Positions 41,711-50,977 of a stretch of DNA of 64,000 nucleotides are shown one piece after another. Location: positions 124,001-188,000 of the forward strand of contig CAWEQW010000006.1 of assembly GCA_963811365.1 (NCBI GenBank), given 5' to 3'. The stretch is from CAWEQW01 sp963811365. GTDB taxonomy: Bacteria; Actinomycetota; Actinomycetes; Propionibacteriales; Nocardioidaceae. Position 1 is the stretch's first letter; every line of letters starts with the position of its first letter. A model generated the notes under the pieces. That model was not told where the DNA came from. It saw only the letters and a program-made list of their open reading frames with translations, and did no database searches. A program made the position numbers and the translations under genes.

Positions 41711-41932
41711 TCAGAACAGGCCGTCGAGGACCAGGCCCTCGAGGACCAGGCCGAGCCGGTCGCCGAACAGCAGGTGCCGGGCTGCGCCCGCCGGCCGGTC
41801 CGCCTCGAGCACGGTCAGCACCTGGCCGAGCGCGGGGCTCCAGGCCTGCCCGATGACGGTGCCGTGGCCGCTGAGGCCCAGCGGGGCCAGCGAGAGCTGC
41901 TCTCCGACGTGCGAGGCGGTCGTGGTGGTCAT
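41711..41932 (-). CDS. Small hypothetical protein, 73 residues
   Basis: The product begins MTTTTASHVGEQLSLAPLGL, then GHGTVIGQAWSPALGQVLTVLEADRPA, and ends with a short tandem LVLEGLVLDGLF repeat. It is encoded between the desaturase stop and the CoA-transferase gene on the minus strand. Composition is protein-like and third positions are GC-rich; no TM segment and no family recognised. No strong ribosome site precedes the ATG. Confidence 0.5.
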   Translation of the reverse strand: MTTTTASHVGEQLSLAPLGLSGHGTVIGQAWSPALGQVLTVLEADRPAGAARHLLFGDRLGLVLEGLVLDGLF

Positions 41933-42018
41933 GGGGGAGGAATCGGCCCCGGTGGCGTCGTCCTGAACCGTACGGCGGGCCGGCGTGGCCCGGCCGGGGG
42001 AACCGTTCACGGGGACCC

Positions 42019-43254
42019 TCATCGCAGCGGCAGCAGCCCGAGGGCGGCCGCCTCCTCCTCGAGCTCCTCGCGCACCGACGGGTGCGCCGCGTTGCCGATC
42101 AGCTGGCGGGCCTGGTCGTTCTGGGTGTTGCCCCACAGCTCGGCGACGCCCTGCTCGGTGACCACCGCGGACGGCTGGAACGACGTCACCGGCTCCTCGA
42201 TCATCGGCACGATCGTGGACACGTCGGCGCGCGGGTGCCACGAACGCAGCGCGATCAGCGCCTGACCGCCCTCGGCCTGCAGCGCGCCGACGATGAAGTC
42301 GGTCTGCCCGCCGAAGCCGCTGTGGATCTTGCCGTGGATGCGTGAGGCGTTCACCTGGCCGTAGAGGTCCACCTGCAGCGCGGTGTTCACCGACACCATC
42401 AGCCGGTTGCGCGAGATCAGACCGGGGTGGTTCGTGGTCTCGGTCCGCAGCAGCCGGAGGCGGGGGTTGCCGTCGGCCCAGCGGTAGAGCTGCTCGGAGC
42501 CGAACAGGAACGACGCGGTGAGCGGGGTGTCGGCGTCGAGGGCGCCGCGGCGCTCGAGGTCGAGGATGCCGTCGCTGACCATCTCCGACCAGACCCGCAG
42601 CCCGCGCCGGTCGCGCAGTCCGCTGAGCACCGCGTCCGGCACGGCGCCGATGCCGAGCTGGAGTGTCGACCCGTCGGCGATCCGCGAGGCGACCTTCTCC
42701 GCGACGGCGGCCGACACCTCGTCGACGAGCGGCGGGGCCGGCGTGTTCAGCGGGTCCTCGGCCTCGACACCGTGGTCGACGACGTCGAGCGGCAGCTCGC
42801 CGTCGCCGTACACGTAGGGCACGTGCCGGTCGAGCTGCGCGACCACCAGGCCGCCGCGCGCCCGGACCGCCTCGATCGCAGAGGGCAGCACGTTCACCTC
42901 GCCGCCGAGGGACACCTTCCCGTCCCGTGGCGGTGAGGTGTGCACGAGGACCAGGTCGGGCGGCAGCTGTCGGTGGTACAGCCGAGGCAGCAGCGACAGC
43001 CGGGTCGGGACGTACGCGAGCCGCGGGCTGTGCCGAGCGCCGGGGCCCACGAACGCGGTCTCGAGCACCACGCCCTCGCGGTCGGGCAGCCCGAGCTGGG
43101 GGTTCAACACGTTCAGGACGTAGCTCTCGACGGTCTTGTCCAGCCTGCCGAGCACCGTCCACGGGGTGGCCGCGTTCCCGCTCACCACGACCCGAGGCCG
43201 CGGAGGCAGGGCGGCCAGGACGTTGTCGAGCCCCTCCACACCGGTCACACGCAT
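42019..43254 (-). CDS. Acetyl-CoA hydrolase/transferase family protein (CoA-transferase)
   Basis: The 411-residue protein has two CoA-transferase domains: an N-terminal one with ALPPRPRVVVSGNAATPW and LVLVHTSPPRDGKVSLG, and a C-terminal one with DGSTLQLGIGAVPDAVLSGL, SEMVSDGILDL, INSVNTALQVDLYGQVNAS-like strand, GKIHSGFGGQTDFIVGAL and VVTEQGVAELWG. This matches the acetyl-CoA hydrolase / 4-hydroxybutyrate CoA-transferase family. The donor and acceptor acids cannot be told. The minus-strand GATGAT 6 nt before ATG 43254 may be a leaderless -10. Confidence 0.87.
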   Translation of the reverse strand: MRVTGVEGLDNVLAALPPRPRVVVSGNAATPWTVLGRLDKTVESYVLNVLNPQLGLPDREGVVLETAFVGPGARHSPRLAYVPTRLSLLPRLYHRQLPPDLVLVHTSPPRDGKVSLGGEVNVLPSAIEAVRARGGLVVAQLDRHVPYVYGDGELPLDVVDHGVEAEDPLNTPAPPLVDEVSAAVAEKVASRIADGSTLQLGIGAVPDAVLSGLRDRRGLRVWSEMVSDGILDLERRGALDADTPLTASFLFGSEQLYRWADGNPRLRLLRTETTNHPGLISRNRLMVSVNTALQVDLYGQVNASRIHGKIHSGFGGQTDFIVGALQAEGGQALIALRSWHPRADVSTIVPMIEEPVTSFQPSAVVTEQGVAELWGNTQNDQARQLIGNAAHPSVREELEEEAAALGLLPLR

Positions 43255-43414
43255 GGCCCCATCATCCGAGCCGGGCCACGAGCCCGACAGGGCCGCACGT
43301 CCCAGGGCGAGGGACCTCCGACCCGGCCCGCACACCGCGCTGAGCGGGGCTACTCAGGACGGTTGAGCACGCGGGCGCTGTCCTCGGACCCCGCTTCCGT
43401 GGCGTCATGGAGAC

Positions 43415-45919
43415 ATGACCCGCTATGCCGACCCGCGCCGCTGCCCGGACTGCCTGGAGACTCTGCCGTACGGCGCCGGCCAGTGCCCGCACTGCGCGCT
43501 CACCCTGCGGGGCGACGACGCACAGGCCCTGTTCCTGACGCTCCGCCGCGCCGACGAGCTCGTCGCGGTGCTGCGCTCCCGGTCCGGGCCGATGGGCTCG
43601 ACCGGCGGGGAACCTCGCGGCTCGGCGGGGCAGAGCCCGCGGCTCGCCGCCGCAGAGCCCGCGGCTCGGCGGGCGTCCCTGAGCACGGCCACCGTGCCGC
43701 AGGTGCTGCTCGCCCTCGGGGCCGGTTGCCTGCTGGTCGCCGCGCTGGTCTTCCTCGCGGTCACCTGGTCGGTGCTCGGAGTCGGTGGCCGGACCGGGGT
43801 GCTCGTGGCGCTGACCGCGCTCACCGGCACGCTCGCGGGCTGGGCGGCCCGCCGCGGGCTGCGGGCAGCCACCGAGGCGCTGGGGCTCGTCGCGCTCGGA
43901 CTGCTGCTGCTCGACGTCGCCGGGGCCTGGAGCGCCGGCTGGCTCGGGACACTGGGGCTTCCCGGCCTCCTCGTGGTCGCGGGGTCGCTGCTCGCGGCGG
44001 CCGCTGCGAGCGCGGCCGTGGCGGTACGCCGCGGCACGGCGGTCCGGTTCGCCTCCGGCGAGGTGGTCGCGGGGCTCGGCGTCGGCCTGGCCGCGCTGGG
44101 CGTACGCACGGCCCACGGCTGGCCCACCGCGTCGCTGGCCGCGCTGGCCGCCGTCCTCTGGGCCGTGGCGGCGGCAGCGCTGCTCGACCGGGCCCGCCTG
44201 GGCACCGCGACCCTCGTCGCGGCCGCCGCGGCCGCGCTGGCCTGGCTCGACCTGCTCGCCGAAGGACTGGACCGCGCGGCCGCGCAGCCCACGTGGTCCG
44301 CACTCTGGGCACACGGTGGCGCCTGGCCGTTGCTCGCCGCAGCCGCGCTCGCGGCCGGGGCGGCGGCGCCGCCCCGACTGCCGGTGCCGGTGCGGGTGGG
44401 CGGCGCGGCCGTCGCGCAGGCGATCCTCGCCGGCCTGGTGCTGCTGCCGACGATCGACCGACCGGAGGTGGCGACGCTGGTGGTGGCCGTGCTGACCGCC
44501 GCGGCCGCGGCCCCGGCGTGGCTGCTGCGGCGCCCCTGGGGCCTGGTCAGCGGCCTCACCCTCACCGGTTCCGTGCTGTGGACCGCGGCGGTGTGCGGAA
44601 CGCTCGCGATCCGGGTCCTGCTCACGGTCGCCGACACGGTGGGCGCGCAGGTGTGGTCCTCGGGCGCGGGCGCCCGGATGGCGGTGTCCGACGTGGCGCC
44701 CGACCTCGCGCCCTGGCTGCTGCTGGTCGCGGTGCCGACCCTGCTGGTCGGGTGCGGCACGCTGGTCCGGCTGAGCGGGCCGGAGCGCGAGCTGATCCCC
44801 CGGTCAGGGGACCCGCGGGTCGCCGCCTCGGTGGCGGCCGGGACCGTCGTGGCGTTCTGCGCGCTGCATCCGCTGCCGGTCTGGCTCGTGCTGGCGCTGC
44901 TGCTGGCGGCCGCCGCCGGTCTCGCCGCGTGGTGGGGGCACGACGCGGCCACGTCGTCGCTGGTCGCGGCCACCGGGTTCGTCGCCGCGGCGACCGTGCT
45001 CGGGCTCGCCGCCGCCTGGCTCACCGCCGCTGCGCTGCTCGGCGCCCTGGTGCTCGCAGGCTGGGTGGTGCTCCGCGCCCGCGCGGCGCTGCTCGCCGAG
45101 GTCGCCGCCGCGCTCGCCGCTGCGGTGCTCGCCGGCTGCGTGTGGACCTGGTCGGCCCTGGCGGGCGTCGACGCTGCGTGGGGGGCCCTGCTCGTGCTCG
45201 GCACGCTCGGCGCCGTGTCGCTGCTGCTGCTGGTCCCGGGACGGCCGAGCGACCGGATGGCCTCCGGTCCGGCGATCGGCTCGGCCGCGGCCGCGGTGCC
45301 GGTCATGGTGGCCGGTGCCGCACTCGCACCCGTCGGCACCGCTGCCGCCTGGGTCGCGGTCTACCTCACCGTGACCGGCGCCGCGGTCGCGGCCCACGCG
45401 CTGCTCGGTCACGGCTCGCAGATCCAGGCCTGGGCGGGTGGCGCGCTGCTGGCCGCGGCGACCTGGGTGCGGCTGTGGGATCTCGGGATCCGCACCCCGG
45501 AGGCCTACACGCTTCCGTCGGCGCTCGTGCTGACCGCGGCCGGGCTGTGGCACCTGCACCGGCGCCCGGGCGCGGCGACGCTGCCCGCGTTGACCCCCGG
45601 GCTGGTGCTCTGCCTGCTGCCCAGCCTGCTGCGGGTGCTGGCCGAGCCCGACGGCCTCCGGCCGGTGCTGCTCGGGACGGCGTGCGTCGGGCTGGTGCTG
45701 GCGGGAGCCCGGCTGGGCTGGGCGGCCCCGCTGATGGTCGGCGCCGTGGTCGGCGCGCTGGAGGTGCTCCGGCTGGCCGCTCCGTTCCTGGACGCGTCGG
45801 TGCCGCGGTGGGTGCTGATCGGTGCCGCGGGTGCGCTGCTGGTCGGGGCCGGCATCAGCTGGGAGCAGCGGGTGCGCGACGCGCGGACGCTGGCCGGCTA
45901 CGTGGGCCGGCTCCGGTGA
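43415..45919 (+). CDS. Large zinc-ribbon polytopic membrane protein (SCO7613 C-terminal domain type)
   Basis: The 834-residue protein starts with a zinc ribbon, CPDCLETLPYGAGQCPHC, then an Ala/Arg/Ser-rich linker with repeated SPRLAAAEPAAR-like pieces (about 60-90). About 20 or more TM segments follow with almost no loops. The pattern of a double zinc knuckle and a very long alanine/leucine membrane part matches actinobacterial proteins annotated as SCO7613 C-terminal domain proteins; function unknown. Third positions are extremely GC-rich. A terminator hairpin follows; no operon partners. Confidence 0.8.
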   Translation: MTRYADPRRCPDCLETLPYGAGQCPHCALTLRGDDAQALFLTLRRADELVAVLRSRSGPMGSTGGEPRGSAGQSPRLAAAEPAARRASLSTATVPQVLLALGAGCLLVAALVFLAVTWSVLGVGGRTGVLVALTALTGTLAGWAARRGLRAATEALGLVALGLLLLDVAGAWSAGWLGTLGLPGLLVVAGSLLAAAAASAAVAVRRGTAVRFASGEVVAGLGVGLAALGVRTAHGWPTASLAALAAVLWAVAAAALLDRARLGTATLVAAAAAALAWLDLLAEGLDRAAAQPTWSALWAHGGAWPLLAAAALAAGAAAPPRLPVPVRVGGAAVAQAILAGLVLLPTIDRPEVATLVVAVLTAAAAAPAWLLRRPWGLVSGLTLTGSVLWTAAVCGTLAIRVLLTVADTVGAQVWSSGAGARMAVSDVAPDLAPWLLLVAVPTLLVGCGTLVRLSGPERELIPRSGDPRVAASVAAGTVVAFCALHPLPVWLVLALLLAAAAGLAAWWGHDAATSSLVAATGFVAAATVLGLAAAWLTAAALLGALVLAGWVVLRARAALLAEVAAALAAAVLAGCVWTWSALAGVDAAWGALLVLGTLGAVSLLLLVPGRPSDRMASGPAIGSAAAAVPVMVAGAALAPVGTAAAWVAVYLTVTGAAVAAHALLGHGSQIQAWAGGALLAAATWVRLWDLGIRTPEAYTLPSALVLTAAGLWHLHRRPGAATLPALTPGLVLCLLPSLLRVLAEPDGLRPVLLGTACVGLVLAGARLGWAAPLMVGAVVGALEVLRLAAPFLDASVPRWVLIGAAGALLVGAGISWEQRVRDARTLAGYVGRLR

Positions 45920-45962
45920 CCGGGTGGCGCCGCCGGCCGGCGGCGTACTCGCCGTAAAGGCG

Positions 45963-46003
45963 AAGGCGAGGAGCCCGCACCGGTAGTGCGAGATCCTCGC
46001 CTT
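45963..46003. terminator. Terminator between the membrane protein and bldC
   Basis: AAGGCGAGGA pairs with TCCTCGCCTT (10 bp); an inner GCAC/GTGC stem sits inside the 21-nt loop. It lies between convergent genes. Confidence 0.8.
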
Positions 46004-46069
46004 CCAAACTCTTGGTGAAGCGCCCCCGTCTGGACACAACCAAAAGCTATGACGTCCTGCTGACCTCGG

Positions 46070-46288
46070 TCAGTCCAGTTCGTCGCCGCGCCGCTGCTCG
46101 GGAACCATCCCGGTCAGCAGGTCACGAACCTCGGACTCGCGATATCTGCGATGTCCCCCGAGAGTCCGGATCGAGCTCAGCTTGCCGGCCTTGGCCCACC
46201 GGGTGACCGTCTTCGGGTCCACTCGGAACATGGCCGCCACCTCTGCAGGCGTGAGCAACGGTTCGGACTCAGGTGGCCGCGTGTTCAT
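46070..46288 (-). CDS. bldC: BldC-family MerR-like DNA-binding regulator
   Basis: The 72-residue protein is the whole winged-helix BldC unit: LLTPAEVAAMFRVDPKTVTR then WAKAGKLSSIRTLGGHRRYR and ESEVRDLL. BldC lacks the MerR effector and coiled-coil parts; in Streptomyces it binds head-to-tail on AT-rich direct repeats and controls the timing of development. GGAGG precedes the ATG. It is divergent from vdh, as I recall for Streptomyces coelicolor. The promoter on the minus strand is a near-consensus sigma-70 type (see the regulatory entry). Confidence 0.95.
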   Translation of the reverse strand: MNTRPPESEPLLTPAEVAAMFRVDPKTVTRWAKAGKLSSIRTLGGHRRYRESEVRDLLTGMVPEQRRGDELD

Positions 46289-46368
46289 AGCAGGCCTCCC
46301 TCACTGTGTGTGCCAACCCCGGAACGCGGGAAGCCCCGCGCCCCGTCACTTCAGTCTTCTTCCCCACG

Positions 46369-46434
46369 ATGCTAGACAACGGGAAAATGTATGACAATGA
46401 CTCATATGAGTCACTAACGCCCCGTGACTAGTCA
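46369..46434 (-). promoter_or_regulatory. bldC promoter with adjacent TGACT palindromes
   Basis: On the minus strand, -35 TTGTCA (46392-46397), a 17-bp spacer and -10 TAGCAT (46369-46374) make a near-consensus sigma-70 promoter for bldC. Abutting the -35 is the perfect 16-bp palindrome TGACTCATATGAGTCA (46398-46413), and 11 bp further a perfect TGACTAGTCA (46425-46434). Both are built from TGACT/AGTCA halves. The region is the most AT-rich in the window. Confidence 0.7.
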
Positions 46435-46586
46435 TTTTGGGCTACCCATCATAGTTCGCCAGTCCGGCATGTGGCCGGAAAGACTCTAACTTCCGTAGTC
46501 TGGGCACAAGCGTCACTCACCCCGTTATCGCTGATCCTCGCCGCCCGCGCCACCCTTCGCGGGCCCGACACCGAAAGGTCACCACC

Positions 46587-47675
46587 GTGACCGAGAACTC
46601 GTCCCCCGACGGCGTGTTCGCCCGGGCCTCCGGCCACGAGCAGGTCGTCTACTGCCACGACGAGGCCTCGGGCCTCAAGGCGATCATCGCCATCTACTCC
46701 ACCGCGCTGGGTCCTGCGCTCGGCGGCACCCGCTTCTACCCCTACGCGACCGAGTCCGACGCGCTCGCGGACGTCTTGAACCTCTCCCGGGGGATGGCCT
46801 ACAAGGCCGCGCTCGCCGGTCTCGACCTCGGCGGCGGGAAGGCCGTGATCATCGGGGACCCGGTCACCGACAAGTCGGAGGCTCTGCTGCGCGCCTACGG
46901 CCGCTTCGTGCAGTCCCTCGGCGGCCGCTACCGGACCGCCTGCGACGTCGGCACCTACCCCGAGGACATGGACGAGGTCGCGCGGGAGTGCTCGTACGTC
47001 ACCGGGCGCACGGTCGCGCACGGCGGAGCCGGCGACTCCTCGGTGCTGACCGCGTACGGCGTCTTCCAGGGGATGCGCGCCGCCGCCGAGACGACGTGGG
47101 GCGCTCCGACGCTGCGCGGCCGCACGGTCGGCGTGGCGGGGGTCGGGAAGGTCGGCCACCACCTGGTGCGGCACCTCGTCGAGGACGGGGCGGCCGTGGT
47201 CGTCACCGACGTCGACCCCGCCGCCGTGGCCCGGGTCCGGGCCGCCCACCCGCAGGTGCGGGCGGTGCCCGACGCCGCCGCGCTGGTGACCGAGCCGATC
47301 GACGTCTACGCGCCCTGCGCGCTCGGCGGCGCGCTCTCCGACGACGTGGTCTCGGTGCTCCGGGCGTCCGTGGTGTGCGGAGCGGCCAACAACCAGCTCG
47401 CCCACGACGGCATCGAGAAGCAGCTCCAGGATCGCGACGTGCTCTACGCGCCCGACTACATGGTCAACGCCGGCGGGCTGATCCAGGTCGCCGACGAGCG
47501 CGAGGGGTTCTCGTTCGAGCGCGCCCAGCACCGGGCGGCCAGGATCTACGACACCACCAAGCGCGTCTTCGCGCTGGCCGCCTCCGACGGCGTACCGCCT
47601 GCCGTGGCCGCCGACCGCCTGGCCGAGCGGCGGATGACCGAGATCGGGCGGTTGCGCGGTCTCTGGCTGCGCTGA
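46587..47675 (+). CDS. vdh: Branched-chain amino-acid (valine/leucine) dehydrogenase
   Basis: The 362-residue protein is a Glu/Leu/Phe/Val dehydrogenase: LGPALGGTRFYPY, K73 and K85 in SRGMAYKAALAGLDLGGGKA with the 12-residue spacing of the catalytic lysines of leucine dehydrogenase, the NAD-fold VGVAGVGKVGHHLVRHLV, and CGAANNQLAHDG. It deaminates branched-chain amino acids to 2-oxo acids with NAD. The position divergent from bldC and next to DUF3073 and purM matches the Streptomyces vdh locus. The GTG start has GAAAGG upstream. A strong terminator follows. Confidence 0.93.
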   Translation: MTENSSPDGVFARASGHEQVVYCHDEASGLKAIIAIYSTALGPALGGTRFYPYATESDALADVLNLSRGMAYKAALAGLDLGGGKAVIIGDPVTDKSEALLRAYGRFVQSLGGRYRTACDVGTYPEDMDEVARECSYVTGRTVAHGGAGDSSVLTAYGVFQGMRAAAETTWGAPTLRGRTVGVAGVGKVGHHLVRHLVEDGAAVVVTDVDPAAVARVRAAHPQVRAVPDAAALVTEPIDVYAPCALGGALSDDVVSVLRASVVCGAANNQLAHDGIEKQLQDRDVLYAPDYMVNAGGLIQVADEREGFSFERAQHRAARIYDTTKRVFALAASDGVPPAVAADRLAERRMTEIGRLRGLWLR

Positions 47676-47702
47676 GGGCCCGAGAAGCCGGGTGGGGTCG
47701 GC

Positions 47703-47734
47703 GGCAGGCCTCCGGTGGTCACCGGAGGCCTGCC
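47703..47734. terminator. Convergent terminator between vdh and the DUF3073 gene
   Basis: GGCAGGCCTCCGGTG and CACCGGAGGCCTGCC are perfectly complementary over 15 bp, with a tiny loop. Confidence 0.9.
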
Positions 47735-47766
47735 AGACCGGGGTCGGTCGCGGCAGCGGGCCTCGG

Positions 47767-47955
47767 TCAGTCGGCCCACGCGTCGTCGTCGACGAGGTCG
47801 TCCACGCCCCCCGCATCGTCGTCGGGAGCAGAGTCGTCGTCCTCGTCGCCGCCATGCAGCTCTCGTGCCAACGCGCCGAAGTCCGTCTCGTGAGTGCGGT
47901 ACTTCAGGTCGCGGGCAACCTTGGTCTGCTTGGCCTTAGCACGGCCGCGCCCCAT
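47767..47955 (-). CDS. DUF3073 family protein
   Basis: The 62-residue protein has the family pattern MGRGRAKAKQTKVARDLKYR with a basic N-terminal half and a very acidic C-terminal tail (DDDAGGVDDLVDDDAWAD). It is found next to purM in many actinobacteria, including mycobacteria and streptomycetes, but function is unknown. GAGGGGG lies 8 nt upstream of ATG 47955; the extra seven upstream codons are not conserved-looking. A possible role in nucleic-acid binding is suggested only by charge pattern. Confidence 0.92.
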   Translation of the reverse strand: MGRGRAKAKQTKVARDLKYRTHETDFGALARELHGGDEDDDSAPDDDAGGVDDLVDDDAWAD

Positions 47956-48269
47956 AGGGTCGACCCCCTCGTACACTTGGCCGGAGTCGCGTCTCCCCTG
48001 CGCCCCGGCACGTCGTCGTGCAGTGTCGAGGACGGGCTACCCGCGCGTCCGGTCTCTCCGTTGGTTTGTCGTGAGCCCAACGGTACCCGCCCGGGGCCCG
48101 TTCCTGCACATCCTGGTCAGCGGTTTCCCGGCGAACCGTGCCTGACCTCGCGAAAAGCCGCGCACCGTTCGCTTCCGGCGGACAGGACCGGTGCGTCCGG
48201 GCCGGTCCTGGGCGCCGACACCGGCCCCGGCACAGACCCGACACCGGTCCCGGCACAGACACTGGCGCG
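47956..48269 (-). other. Intergenic region with a 23-bp tandem repeat, purM 3' side
   Basis: A 314-bp gap between purM stop and the DUF3073 start. It holds two adjacent copies of a 23-bp unit (48217-48239 and 48240-48262, three mismatches) of the form GACACCGG-Y-CCCGGCACAGAC. The rest has no readable gene. A promoter for DUF3073 should lie here but is not obvious. Confidence 0.5.
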
Positions 48270-49355
48270 CTACCAGCCCGGGTGCGTGCCGTGCAGCCGG
48301 ACGGAGCCCCCCGGCTCCTGGTCGGCGTCCACCGAGCGCACCTCGCCGGCCACCCAGGCGTCGATGCCGTGACCCTCCAGCAGGCTCACCGCCCGGTCGG
48401 CGTCCTCGGCCGCGACCAGGGCGACCATGCCGACGCCACAGTTCAAGGTGCGCTCCAGGTCCGGCTGCGCGACGCCGCCGACCCGGCGGACCAGGTCGAA
48501 CACCGGCGCCGGCGTCCAGGTCGCCCGGTCGACCGAGGCGGTGAGCTCCTCGGGCAGCACCCGCTGCAGGTTCTCGGCCAGGCCGCCGCCGGTGACGTGC
48601 GACATGGCGTGCGTCCGGGTGCCGCGAGCCAGGTCCAGGCAGGCCTTGGCGTAGATCCGGGTCGGCTCGAGCAGCTCCTCGCCGAGCGTGCGGCCGAGCT
48701 CGTCGACGTACCGGTCGAGCCTCCAGCCCGCCCGGGTCAGCAGGACGTGCCGGACGAGCGAGTAGCCGTTGGAGTGCAGGCCGCTCGAGGCCATCGCGAC
48801 CACGACGTCGCCCGGGCGGACCTTGCCCGGTCCGAGCAGGTCTGCGGCCTCCACGACGCCGGTGGTCGAGCCCGCGACGTCGTACTCGTCGGGCCCGAGC
48901 AGCCCCGGATGCTCGGCGGTCTCCCCTCCGACCAGGGCACAGCCGGCCGAGACGCACGCCTCGGCGATGCCCTGGACGATCGCGGCGATCCGCTCGGGCA
49001 CCACCCGTCCGGTGGCGATGTAGTCGGTGAGGAAGAGCGGCTCGGCCCCGCAGACCACCAGGTCGTCGACGAGCATCCCGACCAGGTCGAAGCCGATCGT
49101 GTGGTGCACGTCCATCGCCTGCGCGATCGCGGCCTTGGTCCCGACGCCGTCGGCGGAGGAGGCCAGCAGCGGCCGGTCGTAGGCCTTCAGGGCGCTGGCG
49201 TCGAACAGCCCGGCGAAGCCGCCGATGCCGCCGATCACCTCCGGTCGGGTGGCCTTCTGCACCCAGACCTTCATCAGCTCGACGGCCCGGTCGCCGGCGT
49301 CGATCGAGACGCCGGCCTGCTCGTACGTCGCACCGCCGCTGACCTGCTCGGGCAT
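48270..49355 (-). CDS. purM: Phosphoribosylformylglycinamidine cyclo-ligase (AIR synthase)
   Basis: The 361-residue enzyme carries the PurM motifs: GIGGFAGLFD, LLASSADGVGTKAAIAQAM (ATP/phosphate loop), FDLVGMLVDDLVVCGAEPLFLTDYIATG, ALVGGETAEHPGLL, VVAMASSGLHSNGYSLVR and MSHVTGGGLAENLQRVLP. It converts FGAM to AIR, the fifth purine step. It sits 34 bp after purF on the same strand, the last gene of the purL-SCP-M20-purF-purM run. The final 15 residues are a short variable tail. Confidence 0.97.
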   Translation of the reverse strand: MPEQVSGGATYEQAGVSIDAGDRAVELMKVWVQKATRPEVIGGIGGFAGLFDASALKAYDRPLLASSADGVGTKAAIAQAMDVHHTIGFDLVGMLVDDLVVCGAEPLFLTDYIATGRVVPERIAAIVQGIAEACVSAGCALVGGETAEHPGLLGPDEYDVAGSTTGVVEAADLLGPGKVRPGDVVVAMASSGLHSNGYSLVRHVLLTRAGWRLDRYVDELGRTLGEELLEPTRIYAKACLDLARGTRTHAMSHVTGGGLAENLQRVLPEELTASVDRATWTPAPVFDLVRRVGGVAQPDLERTLNCGVGMVALVAAEDADRAVSLLEGHGIDAWVAGEVRSVDADQEPGGSVRLHGTHPGW

Positions 49356-49389
49356 CGGACTCCTCGCGCTCGGGTGGGTGGACCGGTGG

Positions 49390-50970
49390 CTAGGGACGCT
49401 CGAGCGCGTCGGAGGCGCCCGCGCCGGCCAGCGAGACGCTCAGCCCGTCGGCGTCGGTGATCAGCGGGGTGTCGATCTCCAGGAGGTGCTTGCCGAGGTG
49501 CTCGGGCTCGGGCAGCGGCACCGGGTAGACGCCGTCGAAGCAGGCCCGGCACAGGTTGTCCCTCGGGACCGCGGTGGCGTCGACCAGCTCGTCGAGCGAG
49601 ATGTAGCCCAGCGAGTCGGCGTCGATCGACCGGCAGATCTCGTCGCTGCTCAGGCCGTTGGCGATCAGCTCGGCGCGGGAGGCGAAGTCGATGCCGTAGA
49701 AGCACGGCCACTTGACCGGCGGCGAGGAGATCCGGACGTGCACCTCGCGGGCGCCGGCCTCGCGGAGCATCCGGACCAGGGCGCGCTGGGTGTTGCCGCG
49801 CACGATCGAGTCGTCCACGACGACGAGCCGCTTGCCCTCGATGACGTCGCGGAGCGGGTTGAGCTTGAGCCGGATGCCGAGCTGGCGGATCGTCTGCGAC
49901 GGCTGGATGAAGGTGCGCCCCACGTAGGAGTTCTTCACCAGACCGGACCCGTAGGGGATCCCGCTCTCCTCGGCGTACCCGATCGCGGCCGGGGTGCCGG
50001 ACTCCGGCACCGGGATCACCAGGTCGGCGTCGGTGGGGAACTCGCGCGCCAGCCGGCGGCCGATCTCCACCCGCACGGTGTGCACCCGCTTGTCGCTCAT
50101 GAGCGTGTCCGGGCGCGCGAGGTAGACGAACTCGAACAGGCAGTGCTTGGGCGCCGGCTCGGCGAACTGCCGGGCGCGGAGCCCCGCCTCGTCGATGGCC
50201 ACCAGCTCACCGGGCTCGATCTCGCGGATGAACGACGCCCCGACGATGTCGAGCGCCGCGGTCTCCGAGGCGACCACCCAGCCCCGCTCCAGGCGGCCGA
50301 GCACCAGCGGGCGGATGCCCTGCGGGTCCCGGGCGGCGTACAGGGTGCTCTCGTCCATCCACACGAACGAGAAGGCGCCCCGCACGTCGCGGAGCACGGT
50401 GACGGCGTTCTCCTCGAGGCTCTTGTCCGGGTGGTGGGCGAGCAGCGCGGTCACCAGGCTGGTGTCGTTGGTGGAGACCGGCGCGTTGCGCATCGAGATC
50501 TCCAGCTCGCCCAGCTCGCCGGCGAGCCCCTCGACCCGCTCCGCGAGCTCCCGGGTGTTGGTGAGGTTGCCGTTGTGGGCGAGCGCGAGGGAGCCGGTCG
50601 CGGTGGGCCGGAACGTCGGCTGCGCGTTGTGCCACGTGCTGGCGCCAGTGGTCGAGTAGCGGGCGTGCCCGACGGCGAGGTGGCCCTTCAGCGACTCCAG
50701 CGTGGACTCGTCGAACACTTGGGAGACCAGCCCCATGTCCTTGAACACGAGGATCTGCCGGCCGTTGCTGACCGCGATGCCCGCGGACTCCTGGCCGCGG
50801 TGCTGCAGCGCGTAGAGCCCGTAGTAGGTCAGCTTGCTGACGTCCTCGCCGGGGGCCCACACTCCGAAGACGCCGCACGCGTCCTGCGGTCCTGCGTCCT
50901 GCGGGTCGATGGCCGAGGTCAGCCGGCCGTCGCCTCGGCGGGCACGACCGGGTCCGGGGGGATGAGCCAC
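49390..50970 (-). CDS. purF: Amidophosphoribosyltransferase
   Basis: The enzyme of about 526 residues starts translation before the catalytic Cys in ACGVFGVWAPGE, which becomes residue 1 after propeptide removal (about 30 residues). It has HNGNLTN of the glutaminase domain, the PRTase signature RLVVVDDSIVRGNTQRALV and the Fe-S cysteine pair in DNLCRACFDGVYP, as in Bacillus-type enzymes with a 4Fe-4S cluster. It commits PRPP to purine synthesis. GTG 50970 was chosen because TAGACT lies exactly 7 nt upstream (leaderless). A GTG at 50994 also exists. Confidence 0.96.
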   Translation of the reverse strand: MAHPPGPGRARRGDGRLTSAIDPQDAGPQDACGVFGVWAPGEDVSKLTYYGLYALQHRGQESAGIAVSNGRQILVFKDMGLVSQVFDESTLESLKGHLAVGHARYSTTGASTWHNAQPTFRPTATGSLALAHNGNLTNTRELAERVEGLAGELGELEISMRNAPVSTNDTSLVTALLAHHPDKSLEENAVTVLRDVRGAFSFVWMDESTLYAARDPQGIRPLVLGRLERGWVVASETAALDIVGASFIREIEPGELVAIDEAGLRARQFAEPAPKHCLFEFVYLARPDTLMSDKRVHTVRVEIGRRLAREFPTDADLVIPVPESGTPAAIGYAEESGIPYGSGLVKNSYVGRTFIQPSQTIRQLGIRLKLNPLRDVIEGKRLVVVDDSIVRGNTQRALVRMLREAGAREVHVRISSPPVKWPCFYGIDFASRAELIANGLSSDEICRSIDADSLGYISLDELVDATAVPRDNLCRACFDGVYPVPLPEPEHLGKHLLEIDTPLITDADGLSVSLAGAGASDALERP

Positions 50971-50977
50971 GCTCCGG

